Assembly (NCBI GenBank): GCA_024653405.1 | Contig: JANLGB010000130.1 | Span: forward strand, 507 to 6,305 | Source: Candidatus Saccharicenans sp. | GTDB lineage: Bacteria > Acidobacteriota > Aminicenantia > Aminicenantales > Saccharicenantaceae | DNA: 5,799 bases | Reading direction: 5' to 3' | In this document: piece after piece, positions 1 to 5,261 of the stretch | Layout of the letters: each line of letters begins with the position of its first letter | Numbering within the stretch: the first letter of the stretch is position 1 | Notes under the pieces: generated by a model | What the model saw: the letters and a program-made list of their open reading frames with translations, nothing else | The model's database searches: none | What the model was told of the DNA's origin: nothing | Translations under genes and position numbers: made by a program

Positions 1-2
1 CA

Positions 3-902
3 GTGATTTTCCGACAGCTCTGGTACCTGGTCAAGGCCGCCGGCAGCAATCTTTGGACCTTTCGCGGTCGCAACCTGGTTTCCGTTTTGATCATCGGGTT
101 TTCCTTCCTGGTCATCGGCATCTTCCTGGCTCTGTCCAACAACCTGACCTACCTGGGGCAGCAGTTGTCTAACAACCTGGCCATTTCCTTCTTCCTCGAC
201 CGGAACCTGAAGCCCGGGGAACTGGAATTCATCAAGTCCCAGATTCTGGCCTCGGAGCTGGTGGACCAGGTAACCTTTGTTTCTCCAGTTGATGCTCTGG
301 GTCGCTTCCGGGCCAATTTCCCCGAGCTCCAGGAAATCATAGACAACCTTAAATCCAACCCCTTTCCTCCTTCCTTTGAAGTCAAGCTCAAGGAAAAAAT
401 TTTGAGCCTCCAGGCCATTGTCTATTTCATGGAAAAGATCAAGAGCCTGAAAGGGGTGACCGACGTCCAGTTCAACCAGGAATGGGTGGAAAAGATGGAG
501 TCCCTCAGCCGGATTGTCCGGGCCGTAGGCTTCTTTTTGGGGGGCATCCTAATTCTGGCTTCCTTCTTCATCATCTCCAACGTGGTCAGGCTGAACGTCT
601 TTGCCCGGAAAAACGAGATAGAAATCCTGCGGCTGGTAGGCGCCACCAATACCTTCATCAGGATTCCTTTCCTGCTGGAGGGTTTTGTCCTGGGGCTGCT
701 GGGCAGCCTGGTCTCGCTTTTTATACTGTTTGTCCTGATCAAAATCTTCCCGATTTACATCGGTAGCTCTCTCGGTGCTGCTAGAGAACTTTTCAGCCTC
801 AGGCCCTTAACCCTGGAACAGGCAGCCTGGTTGGTTGCCGGCGGGGTGGTGACCGGAACCCTGGGGAGTGTCACCTCGGTCTCCAGGTTCCTGAGAGTCT
901 GA
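3..902 (+). CDS. ftsX: Cell division protein FtsX, ABC-transporter-like permease subunit
   Basis: Integral membrane partner of the ATPase FtsE. In known systems FtsEX sits at the division site and switches on peptidoglycan hydrolases through the extracytoplasmic loop of FtsX; it is not thought to move a substrate. The 299-residue product has the family layout: a short cytoplasmic N-terminus, TM1 at about 25-46, a periplasmic domain at about 48-170 containing the typical NPFPPSFEVKL stretch (119-129), then TM2 (about 173-197), TM3 (about 221-249) and TM4 (about 273-294). The cytoplasmic loop ARKNEIEILRLVGAT (201-215) is the hallmark of FtsX/MacB-type permeases. The start is GTG at 3. Its bases form GTGA with a TGA at 4-6 that would end an upstream frame, so a 4-base overlap with ftsE is likely, but that gene lies outside the window. 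A longer N-terminus cannot be excluded. Length is normal. Confidence 0.93.
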   Translation: MIFRQLWYLVKAAGSNLWTFRGRNLVSVLIIGFSFLVIGIFLALSNNLTYLGQQLSNNLAISFFLDRNLKPGELEFIKSQILASELVDQVTFVSPVDALGRFRANFPELQEIIDNLKSNPFPPSFEVKLKEKILSLQAIVYFMEKIKSLKGVTDVQFNQEWVEKMESLSRIVRAVGFFLGGILILASFFIISNVVRLNVFARKNEIEILRLVGATNTFIRIPFLLEGFVLGLLGSLVSLFILFVLIKIFPIYIGSSLGAARELFSLRPLTLEQAAWLVAGGVVTGTLGSVTSVSRFLRV

Positions 903-926
903 AGCTCGTTTTTGGCGGCCGAGCTT
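902..926 (+). repeat. Hairpin over the ftsX stop codon
   Basis: AAGCTCG (902-908) and CGAGCTT (920-926) form a perfect 7-bp inverted repeat around an 11-base loop, beginning in the last base of the ftsX stop codon. A second weaker pairing, GGTTC with GGACC including one wobble, follows within about 25 bases. No run of T follows either hairpin, so this is not a standard intrinsic terminator. It may stabilise the 3' end of the ftsX message or allow partial read-through toward rodZ. The function is unknown. Confidence 0.4.
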
Positions 927-1006
927 GGTTCGACTCCGCCTCGTTGGGACCGATTAGTACTCCCTTTATCCTGGATACCATGTCTTAACCTGAAAGAATA
1001 AATTGT

Positions 1007-1035
1007 TTGACTGATATTGAGGCATAAATTAAAAT
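1007..1035 (+). promoter_or_regulatory. Sigma70-type promoter for rodZ-recO
   Basis: TTGACT (1007-1012) and TAAAAT (1030-1035) each match the sigma70 consensus at 5 of 6 bases and are separated by exactly 17 bases in an AT-rich stretch. Only 12 bases lie between the -10 box and the ATG at 1048, so a start about 7 bases downstream would leave a leader of roughly six bases. An overlapping weaker alternative, TTGTTT (1003-1008) with TAAATT (1025-1030) at 16-base spacing, would start about five bases earlier and keep the purine-rich GAAAAGG (1037-1043) in the message as a weak ribosome binding site. Confidence 0.6.
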
Positions 1036-1047
1036 TGAAAAGGTCTG

Positions 1048-1914
1048 ATGGAAATCATAGGCAAGGAACTGCAAAAAGAAAGAGAAGCCCGGGGCATCTC
1101 CTTAAAGGACATCTCTCTCCAGACCAAGATAGGTCTGCGCCACCTGGAGGCTATTGAGAACGACCGGCTGGACCTGCTTCCTGGAGGCTTCTTCACCAGG
1201 CATATCCTGAAGGCCTACATTTCGGCCATTGGCCTGAAACCCGAAGACTGGCTGCCAAAGTTTGACCTGCCCGGGTTGAAGCCCCCCTCCCAGGAACCAC
1301 CGGGTGCCAAAAAAGGCCCTCCTGGCCAAAAAGAGCTGGCTGCCGACAATATCAAGTACTATCTCGTCTCCCAGGAAAAGAAATCTGAACCAGAGCCAGA
1401 AGAGAAAAGGAAAGAACTGCCACTGGATAAGATAGTCTGGATAAGCCTATCGGTCATAGTCCTGTGCCTTTTTATTTTCCTTATTTACCTTTCCATACAA
1501 ACCACCAGAAAGAATGTTGAGGCCAGGAAGGCCCGGGAAAAAATTCAGGCCGAAGTCACCATCCCGGCCGAGGAACCGCTGGTGACGTCTGAACCCACAG
1601 CCACCGAGGTCGCCTTCCAGCCCCAGTCGGTCCAGGGGCTGCAGCTGGAACTTAGCTTTGACGAAGATTGCTGGATCCAGGTTTATGCCGACGGCAACCT
1701 GATCGTGGATGGCCTGAAGCTGGAGGGTTTCAAAATCCAGGTCCGGGCCGAAGCGGAGCTGGTGATCAATTTGGGCAATGCCGGCGGGGTCAGTTTCCGG
1801 TTGAACGGCCAGCCCGGTAAGCCTCTGGGCAAGAGAGGGGCGGTGGTCAAGAATATCCGCATCACCCGGGACAACTGGACCGAATTTCTGGACCAGGGAA
1901 AAGCCCCGGAATAG
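1048..1914 (+). CDS. rodZ: RodZ-like cytoskeletal membrane protein (HTH_25 + TM + DUF4115)
   Basis: Single-pass membrane protein which, by family knowledge, links the MreB cytoskeleton to the elongation (cell-wall synthesis) complex and helps set rod shape. The order of parts is diagnostic: an N-terminal RodZ-type helix-turn-helix domain at about 4-72 with the motif RHLEAIENDRLDLLPGGFF (31-49), a charged Pro/Lys/Glu-rich linker, one transmembrane helix at about 129-150 (start of it KIVWISLSVIV), a second charged linker, and a periplasmic beta-rich DUF4115 domain at about 198-275 (DEDCWIQVYADG near 206-217 and RLNGQPGKPLG near 251-261). At 288 residues it is within the usual range. The ATG at 1048 follows GAAAAGG at 1037-1043. 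The gene has its own promoter and lies 50 bases before recO, so the two are probably one transcript. MreB itself is not in the window, so the cytoskeletal role is inferred. Confidence 0.88.
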   Translation: MEIIGKELQKEREARGISLKDISLQTKIGLRHLEAIENDRLDLLPGGFFTRHILKAYISAIGLKPEDWLPKFDLPGLKPPSQEPPGAKKGPPGQKELAADNIKYYLVSQEKKSEPEPEEKRKELPLDKIVWISLSVIVLCLFIFLIYLSIQTTRKNVEARKAREKIQAEVTIPAEEPLVTSEPTATEVAFQPQSVQGLQLELSFDEDCWIQVYADGNLIVDGLKLEGFKIQVRAEAELVINLGNAGGVSFRLNGQPGKPLGKRGAVVKNIRITRDNWTEFLDQGKAPE

Positions 1915-1964
1915 GATTCGGAAAAGAACGACCAATTCCATTGCCAAGAATATGAGCCACGGTC

Positions 1965-2699
1965 ATGCCGATAGACCAGTCTGAAGCCATCATCCTCAGG
2001 ACCCAGAACTTTGCCGAACAGGACAAGCTGGTGGTGTTTTTCAGCCGGGAAAAGGGACTGGTCCGGGGAATAGCCAAGGGCGCCAGGAAGTTTAACAACC
2101 GTTTCGGCAGCAGCCTGGAACCATTCTCCGTCGTCAGGATCTTTTACTACGAGAAGGAAAGGCACGACCTGGTGACCATCAGTAACTGTGACCTGCTGGA
2201 ATCAGCTTTCGACATCTGCCGGGATCCCCAGACAGCCTGTTTATTCTCCTACCTGGCCGAGCTGACAGAAAAATTCTCACCTTATCGGGCTGTCGAAGAA
2301 AAACTCTACCGACTTCTGCTCAGCCTGATCAGGGCGGCCGGCGCCGGGCAGTCGCTCCCCTACCTGGCCCGGTACTTTGAGTACTGGTTTCTTAAAATCA
2401 ATGGCATCCTGCCGGATTTCCGGAGCTGCCAGAAATGCCGGCAACCCATTGCCCACCAGGCCTGGCTGGAACCTCAAAAGGACGGGGTACTCTGCCCGAA
2501 ATGCTCCCGGGATAAAAAAATAGAAATCAGGCCGGCCCTGGTCCAGGCCATCGACTGGATGAAGAGAAATCCCCCCGAAGCCGCCCCGAGCCTGGAGCTC
2601 CGGGCGGAAGATTGGAAACAGCTGGGACGAGTCTTCCAGTCAATTATCATCTACCACCTGGAAGAAAAGCCTCGAAGCCTCAGCCACTTAGACTTTTAA
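1965..2699 (+). CDS. recO: DNA repair protein RecO
   Basis: RecO binds single-stranded DNA and SSB and, with RecR (and RecF where present), loads RecA at gaps in the RecF pathway; it also anneals complementary strands. The 244-residue product has the expected N-terminal OB-fold (about 1-80), starting with the typical QSEAIILRTQNFAEQDKLV and the basic turn GLVRGIAKGARK (31-42). A helical C-terminal domain follows with a zinc-finger insertion of two cysteine pairs, CQKC (155-158) and CPKC (177-180). The stretch YFEYWFLKINGILPDF (137-152) just before the zinc site is a strong family signature. The start is well fixed: an in-frame TGA at 1953-1955 lies immediately upstream and ATG 1965 is the only start codon after it. 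There is no strong Shine-Dalgarno sequence, consistent with translation of a message shared with rodZ. Confidence 0.94.
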   Translation: MPIDQSEAIILRTQNFAEQDKLVVFFSREKGLVRGIAKGARKFNNRFGSSLEPFSVVRIFYYEKERHDLVTISNCDLLESAFDICRDPQTACLFSYLAELTEKFSPYRAVEEKLYRLLLSLIRAAGAGQSLPYLARYFEYWFLKINGILPDFRSCQKCRQPIAHQAWLEPQKDGVLCPKCSRDKKIEIRPALVQAIDWMKRNPPEAAPSLELRAEDWKQLGRVFQSIIIYHLEEKPRSLSHLDF

Positions 2700-2713
2700 G
2701 GGGCCTGGCCCCT
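2699..2713. terminator. Short GC hairpin between convergent recO and TM2 genes
   Basis: AGGGG (2699-2703) pairs with CCCCT (2709-2713) around the loop CCTGG, directly at the recO stop codon. It is the only hairpin in the 25-base gap between two converging genes and could act on both strands. No T-tract follows on the + strand and only a TTAAAA stretch follows on the - strand, so it is at best a weak or rho-assisted terminator. Confidence 0.3.
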
Positions 2714-2724
2714 GCCAAGTCTCA

Positions 2725-2979
2725 TCAGACTGAATAACTCAGGACCTTGCCTTCGGCATCACAATTTCTGAACCAGGCCAGGACCGGCTTGTTCTGGGCA
2801 TCGAAAAATTTCCCCAGCAGGATCATGATCAGGTCAACCAGCACCCCGATTCCCAGGCAGCCCAGGGTGAACAGCCAGACCAGTCCGGTTCCGGTCTTGC
2901 CCACGTAAAAACGATGCCCGCCGAAAATGCCAAACAACCAGCAAAAAAGGAAAGTCACCAGGCGCGATTTGTCAGACAT
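2725..2979 (-). CDS. Small TM2-domain membrane protein
   Basis: An 84-residue protein made almost entirely of one TM2 domain (two membrane helices joined by a short turn). The diagnostic parts are the first helix ending in GIFGGHRFYVGKTGTG (residues 17-32) and the second helix running to the acidic VDLIMIL (48-54) followed by GKFFDAQN. The first helix spans about 7-22 and the second about 33-55. TM2 proteins are common in bacteria and their biochemical role is generally unknown, so none is assigned. The start is ATG at 2979, decided by a perfect AAGGAGG (complement of 2984-2990) four bases upstream; the frame stays open further upstream to 3042, but that part is non-coding-like. It lies 66 bases downstream of the phosphoesterase gene on the same strand and may share its transcript. 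A weak TTGACT motif in that gap leaves its own promoter possible. It converges with recO. Confidence 0.85.
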   Translation of the reverse strand: MSDKSRLVTFLFCWLFGIFGGHRFYVGKTGTGLVWLFTLGCLGIGVLVDLIMILLGKFFDAQNKPVLAWFRNCDAEGKVLSYSV

Positions 2980-2983
2980 AAAG

Positions 2984-2990
2984 CCTCCTT
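2984..2990 (-). promoter_or_regulatory. Ribosome binding site fixing the TM2 gene start
   Basis: On the - strand the bases read AAGGAGG, a full Shine-Dalgarno match, separated by CTTT from the ATG at 2979. This places the start 21 codons inside the longest open frame and gives a protein beginning MSDKSRLVTF, immediately ahead of the TM2 fold. Confidence 0.8.
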
Positions 2991-3045
2991 CATAACCAAT
3001 CTTAATTACCCTTAAGCTAAAGCTAATGCCCGAAAAAGTCAAAAG

Positions 3046-3921
3046 CTACCGGGCGTTGCCGGTTATCCCGGGCTGGTAATAATAAGGGGCAAAAAGATCT
3101 TTCAGGATGTCCGCCTCGGAATCTGAAATTATCCGGTTCTCCATGACCACGTTAACCTTAAAACCATTATCGGTCACTTCCACCAGCAGGAAAAAATTGC
3201 GTCCCCCAGCCCTGAGATAATCCTTGTGCAAACTGGGACTGCCCCCGCCCGCAATATAGTAGAAAAGGCCATCATAAATCCTGGTCGGTCCGAAGCGATG
3301 GTTATGGCCGGCAAAAACGGCCCTGACCCCGGACTGCAGCAGAAGCGGATGGATGGTGGTAAACCAGAACTCTCGCCACTCCAGCCCGACATTTTTGGCC
3401 TTCATATCCCAGACCGGCACGTGAACAAAAACAAAAGCCATCTCCCAAGAGGGATTGGCCAGGTCCTGCCGCAGCCAGGCCAGCTGTTCCGGTCCTATTT
3501 TCCCCCAGAGTCCATCTTCCAGGTTATCGAGGAGGACAAAGTGATAACGACCGAAATCGAAGGACAGGTAAGTCCTTTGAAAAATCTCCAGGTAGGTCTT
3601 CCTGGCTCGGTTATTAAAGACATCGTGGTTGCCTGGTATCTGGTAATAGGGTGCTTCCACCCTTTTAATGATTTCCAGGTACCTAGCCCACTGGGGCTGG
3701 GTGTTCTTCAGGCCGTAACCATAGATTAAATCCCCGGTGTTAATTACCAGGTCGGGCTTGAGGGCGTTCGTCTGCTCAATGATTTTTTCGAAAACAGAGA
3801 AATCTCTCTGGCTCAAGAAATCGGGATTGGTGTCAGAGACCACCACGAATCTCAGTCTGGCCGGGAAAAGCGGGCTACACAACCAGAGAGAAAGAAGAAG
3901 AACAAGGACTGATCTTTTCAT
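3046..3921 (-). CDS. Secreted calcineurin-like metallophosphoesterase
   Basis: Binuclear-metal phosphoesterase of the calcineurin superfamily (PF00149), predicted to be exported; its substrate cannot be told from sequence. Numbered from ATG 3921 (291 residues), a signal peptide MKRSVLVLLLSLWLCSPLFPA (1-21) has a basic n-region and hydrophobic core. The Cys at 15 is not in a convincing lipobox. The catalytic motifs follow in order: SDTN (29-32) where D-x-H is usual, NTGD (61-64), PGNHD (96-100), FVHVP (165-169) and AGHNH (204-208). All metal ligands except the first histidine are therefore recognisable. The C-terminal 60 or so residues form strands and a tail rich in Tyr. The start is uncertain: TTG at 3957 adds 12 residues and has a GGAGG four bases upstream, while ATG 3921 has the cleaner signal peptide but no ribosome binding site. 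I prefer ATG narrowly. The downstream neighbour is the TM2 gene. Confidence 0.85.
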   Translation of the reverse strand: MKRSVLVLLLSLWLCSPLFPARLRFVVVSDTNPDFLSQRDFSVFEKIIEQTNALKPDLVINTGDLIYGYGLKNTQPQWARYLEIIKRVEAPYYQIPGNHDVFNNRARKTYLEIFQRTYLSFDFGRYHFVLLDNLEDGLWGKIGPEQLAWLRQDLANPSWEMAFVFVHVPVWDMKAKNVGLEWREFWFTTIHPLLLQSGVRAVFAGHNHRFGPTRIYDGLFYYIAGGGSPSLHKDYLRAGGRNFFLLVEVTDNGFKVNVVMENRIISDSEADILKDLFAPYYYQPGITGNAR

Positions 3922-3930
3922 GCTGATAAT

Positions 3931-3936
3931 ATTATA
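3931..3936 (-). promoter_or_regulatory. Consensus -10 box just before the phosphoesterase ATG
   Basis: On the - strand the bases read TATAAT, a perfect sigma70 -10 hexamer, ending nine bases before ATG 3921. The -35 side is poor: TTGTTT at 3952-3957 is at 15-base spacing and matches only TTG. If real, the message would begin within a few bases of the ATG. It may equally be chance in an AT-rich stretch, especially if translation starts at TTG 3957. Confidence 0.3.
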
Positions 3937-3962
3937 GTCTCCGATCGCTACAAACAATAGAC

Positions 3963-3967
3963 CTCCA
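3963..3967 (-). promoter_or_regulatory. Shine-Dalgarno-like site ahead of alternative TTG start
   Basis: The - strand reads GGAGG, then TCTA, then TTG at 3957. The motif strength and four-base gap are the same as for the neighbouring TM2 gene. It is the main argument for starting the phosphoesterase at TTG 3957 rather than ATG 3921. Confidence 0.4.
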
Positions 3968-4053
3968 AGGTAGTCCGGGCATAATTGCTTTCAAATATTT
4001 ACAACTGAAGATTACAACATAGAGTTGCTCTGATGATCATTCACTGTGGCCAC

Positions 4054-4125
4054 GATAGATTAATGGGGGCTGGAGGGTGAAGTCTTCGAGACCCCCATAA
4101 ACCTGGAGCAGGCTCCGAAGCGGTG
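4054..4125. other. Structured intergenic segment, function unknown
   Basis: The gap between the barrel and phosphoesterase genes holds several overlapping inverted repeats. ATGGGGG (4063-4069) pairs perfectly with CCCCCAT (4092-4098). CTTCG (4084-4088) pairs with CGAAG (4116-4120), extendable by two pairs past one bulge. GGAG (4105-4108) pairs with CTCC (4113-4116). The first two helices interleave, so they would form alternative folds or a pseudoknot. No T-tract follows on the - strand, so this is not a typical terminator for the barrel gene. No convincing reading frame is present. Confidence 0.4.
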
Positions 4126-4138
4126 AATTAATTATAGA

Positions 4139-4915
4139 TCAGAGACGAAACATGTAACCCAGGGTTAGCATCAACCCGCCGGAGCGGTTTTTACCGGTTA
4201 TTTCTGGATGGCTCTGGATGTTGGCCAGTCCATAATTGAACCGACCTCCGAGTAACACCTGGCCCGAACCGACCGGCACTTTCAGTCCCAGCCCGCTGCA
4301 CAGGCCGTAATTCCAGCGGTTGATTTCCTGGCTGACATCCGTTTCGGCATCAAAAGGAACCTGCAGGCTGGGGTCGATGGGGATGGAGCCAGCGGAGTCA
4401 AGGTAAATCAGGCTGGTGCCGCTGGTCACCGTCTTGACCCTGACCCGATAGCCAGCATAAATGCCGGCCTCGACAAAAAACTGCGGACTCTGACCGGTGA
4501 CCAGTTCAAGCATTACCGGGATTTCCAGGTAATCCAGGATGGTTTCGTTCTGAAAATAGGCATACAGGGTAACTCCAGGAGGAACGGGCAGCCCCGAGAG
4601 CTGGTCAGGAGCCAGCGGTTGCAGGCCGTTCCTCTGTCCGCCCTGGGAGGAATAAATGAGCCCGGTTTTTAAGAAAGCTGAAGGACTAAGCCTGAACTCC
4701 AGGCCGAGACCGAAATAGGGAGCTTTCCTTGAGGTATATCCCTGGCTGAGCTCGTTGGTGCCGCCCTTCAAGTTCGGCAGGCTGAGACCGCCATGCAGGT
4801 TGAACCAGACCTCCCCGGCCATCATCCAGTTAAAAGATAAAACTAATGCCAACAGGACCAAGATGTATGTTTTTAATAAGCGCCTGGTTTCCGGAAGAGT
4901 TGATAGTCTCTTCAT
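4139..4915 (-). CDS. PorT-like outer-membrane beta-barrel protein
   Basis: A 258-residue exported protein resembling the outer-membrane beta-barrel family PF13568 (PorT-like). A signal peptide occupies about 1-33: basic n-region with RRLLK (11-15), core YILVLLALVLSF (17-28), probable cleavage after Ala 33. The mature part is a run of amphipathic strands rich in Gly and aromatic residues. Family-like landmarks are YFGLGLEFRL (67-76), FLKTGLIYSSQG (81-92), the hallmark YLEIPVMLEL (129-138), FFVEAGIYAGYRVRV (146-160), NYGLCSGLGLKVPVG (202-216) and a last strand GGLMLTLGYMFRL (246-258) ending near the C-terminus as barrels do. Such proteins are usually of unknown function; a porin, adhesion or assembly role cannot be told apart here. 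ATG 4915 is supported by AAGGAGGT five bases upstream. Its promoter and an upstream terminator-like hairpin suggest it is transcribed separately from the gene before it. Confidence 0.85.
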   Translation of the reverse strand: MKRLSTLPETRRLLKTYILVLLALVLSFNWMMAGEVWFNLHGGLSLPNLKGGTNELSQGYTSRKAPYFGLGLEFRLSPSAFLKTGLIYSSQGGQRNGLQPLAPDQLSGLPVPPGVTLYAYFQNETILDYLEIPVMLELVTGQSPQFFVEAGIYAGYRVRVKTVTSGTSLIYLDSAGSIPIDPSLQVPFDAETDVSQEINRWNYGLCSGLGLKVPVGSGQVLLGGRFNYGLANIQSHPEITGKNRSGGLMLTLGYMFRL

Positions 4916-4920
4916 TCCCT

Positions 4921-4928
4921 ACCTCCTT
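4921..4928 (-). promoter_or_regulatory. Ribosome binding site of the beta-barrel gene
   Basis: The - strand reads AAGGAGGT followed by AGGGA and ATG 4915, a full anti-Shine-Dalgarno match. It confirms the start with the long, basic signal-peptide n-region rather than an internal Met at residue 31 or 32. Confidence 0.8.
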
Positions 4929-4945
4929 CCAGAAAATCGGTCTTA

Positions 4946-4975
4946 ATTTTAGTATTTTTTAATCATCATAATCAA
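4946..4975 (-). promoter_or_regulatory. Candidate sigma70-type promoter of the beta-barrel gene
   Basis: On the - strand TTGATT (4970-4975) and TAAAAT (4946-4951) are separated by 18 bases in an AT-rich stretch. The -10 hexamer is the same as that proposed for rodZ. A start near 4939 would give a leader of about 24 bases containing the whole ribosome binding site. A second -10-like TATGAT lies at 4965-4970 but lacks a -35 partner at normal spacing. Confidence 0.45.
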
Positions 4976-5013
4976 TATGTTCCCCGGGAAGTCCAAAACG
5001 AACCAAAATTATC

Positions 5014-5048
5014 AAAAATCCCCGCTCCAGGGGTGGGATGGGATTTTT
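5014..5048 (-). terminator. Second terminator-like hairpin with alternative pairings
   Basis: AAAAATCCC (5014-5022) and GGGATTTTT (5040-5048) form a perfect 9-bp inverted repeat with A- and T-runs at the outer ends, so it could terminate on either strand; on the - strand it is followed by GATAATTTT. The 17-base loop also contains GGGG (5030-5033) and GGGAT (5035-5039), which can compete for the same CCCC/ATCCC bases. It lies upstream of the barrel promoter and may simply back up the terminator at 5162-5194. Confidence 0.5.
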
Positions 5049-5161
5049 CTGTGTTTATCATCCCCTTTTGTTACAGGCAAGAAAGAACAACTCAAGTTTC
5101 ATCCAGGCTACTTCGTATAGTGTTTTTCCCTTGGACTAGGACTCCCCAACATTTTGTCCAG

Positions 5162-5194
5162 AAAAAGAAAAGGGGCGGCCGGCCAGCCGCCCCT
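5162..5194 (-). terminator. Rho-independent terminator after the BNR-type gene
   Basis: A perfect 9-bp GC-rich stem, AGGGGCGGC (5171-5179) with GCCGCCCCT (5186-5194) around a 6-base loop, is followed on the - strand by a T-rich run (TTTTCTTTTT, complement of 5161-5170). It sits about 67 bases past the stop codon of the gene on its right and matches the classic intrinsic terminator design in that direction only. Confidence 0.88.
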
Positions 5195-5261
5195 GGAATA
5201 TAACTGTTAGGCTCTACCCTCGGCTTTGGACTTGAATTATTTTCTTCCTTCCGGTGCCGTC

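Larger units (their letters stand above)
4916..5261. other. 346-base intergenic region with no gene
   Basis: This stretch separates the barrel gene from the BNR-type gene. From right to left it holds a short spacer after the BNR stop, a strong intrinsic terminator (5162-5194), about 110 bases (5049-5160) in which I see no motif or frame worth naming, a second terminator-like hairpin (5014-5048), and the barrel promoter and ribosome binding site. No convincing small gene is visible on either strand. Confidence 0.7.

Noticed and set aside
1..6. End of an upstream gene, probably ftsE (CAG then TGA)
   Set aside because: Only one sense codon is visible, so it is mentioned with ftsX but not annotated as a gene.
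919..953. A TTCGACT with flanking GG/CC resembling a tRNA T-arm
   Set aside because: Only three of five stem pairs form, there is no matching acceptor stem, anticodon arm or D-arm upstream (that DNA codes for FtsX), and no CCA end follows.
1447..1947. Long open frame on the - strand opposite rodZ
   Set aside because: Its translation has no recognisable domain, it lies within the third-position shadow of a clear RodZ-like gene, and it has no ribosome binding site.
2980..3042. N-terminal extension of the TM2 protein
   Set aside because: The perfect AAGGAGG lies inside it, four bases before ATG 2979, and the added residues are not part of the TM2 fold.
2996..3045. TTGACT motif and AGCTAA direct repeat upstream of the TM2 gene
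   Set aside because: At 17-base spacing the -10 candidate is TAGCTT (3 of 6 matches), and the six-base repeat is too short to mean much.
3226..3729. Long open frame on the + strand opposite the phosphoesterase
   Set aside because: The opposite strand carries all five phosphoesterase motifs; this frame shows no domain and no start signals.
4032..4079. Tiny + strand frame beginning MIIHCGHDRL
   Set aside because: Fifteen codons, no ribosome binding site, no conserved pattern; it overlaps an inverted repeat and is most simply chance.
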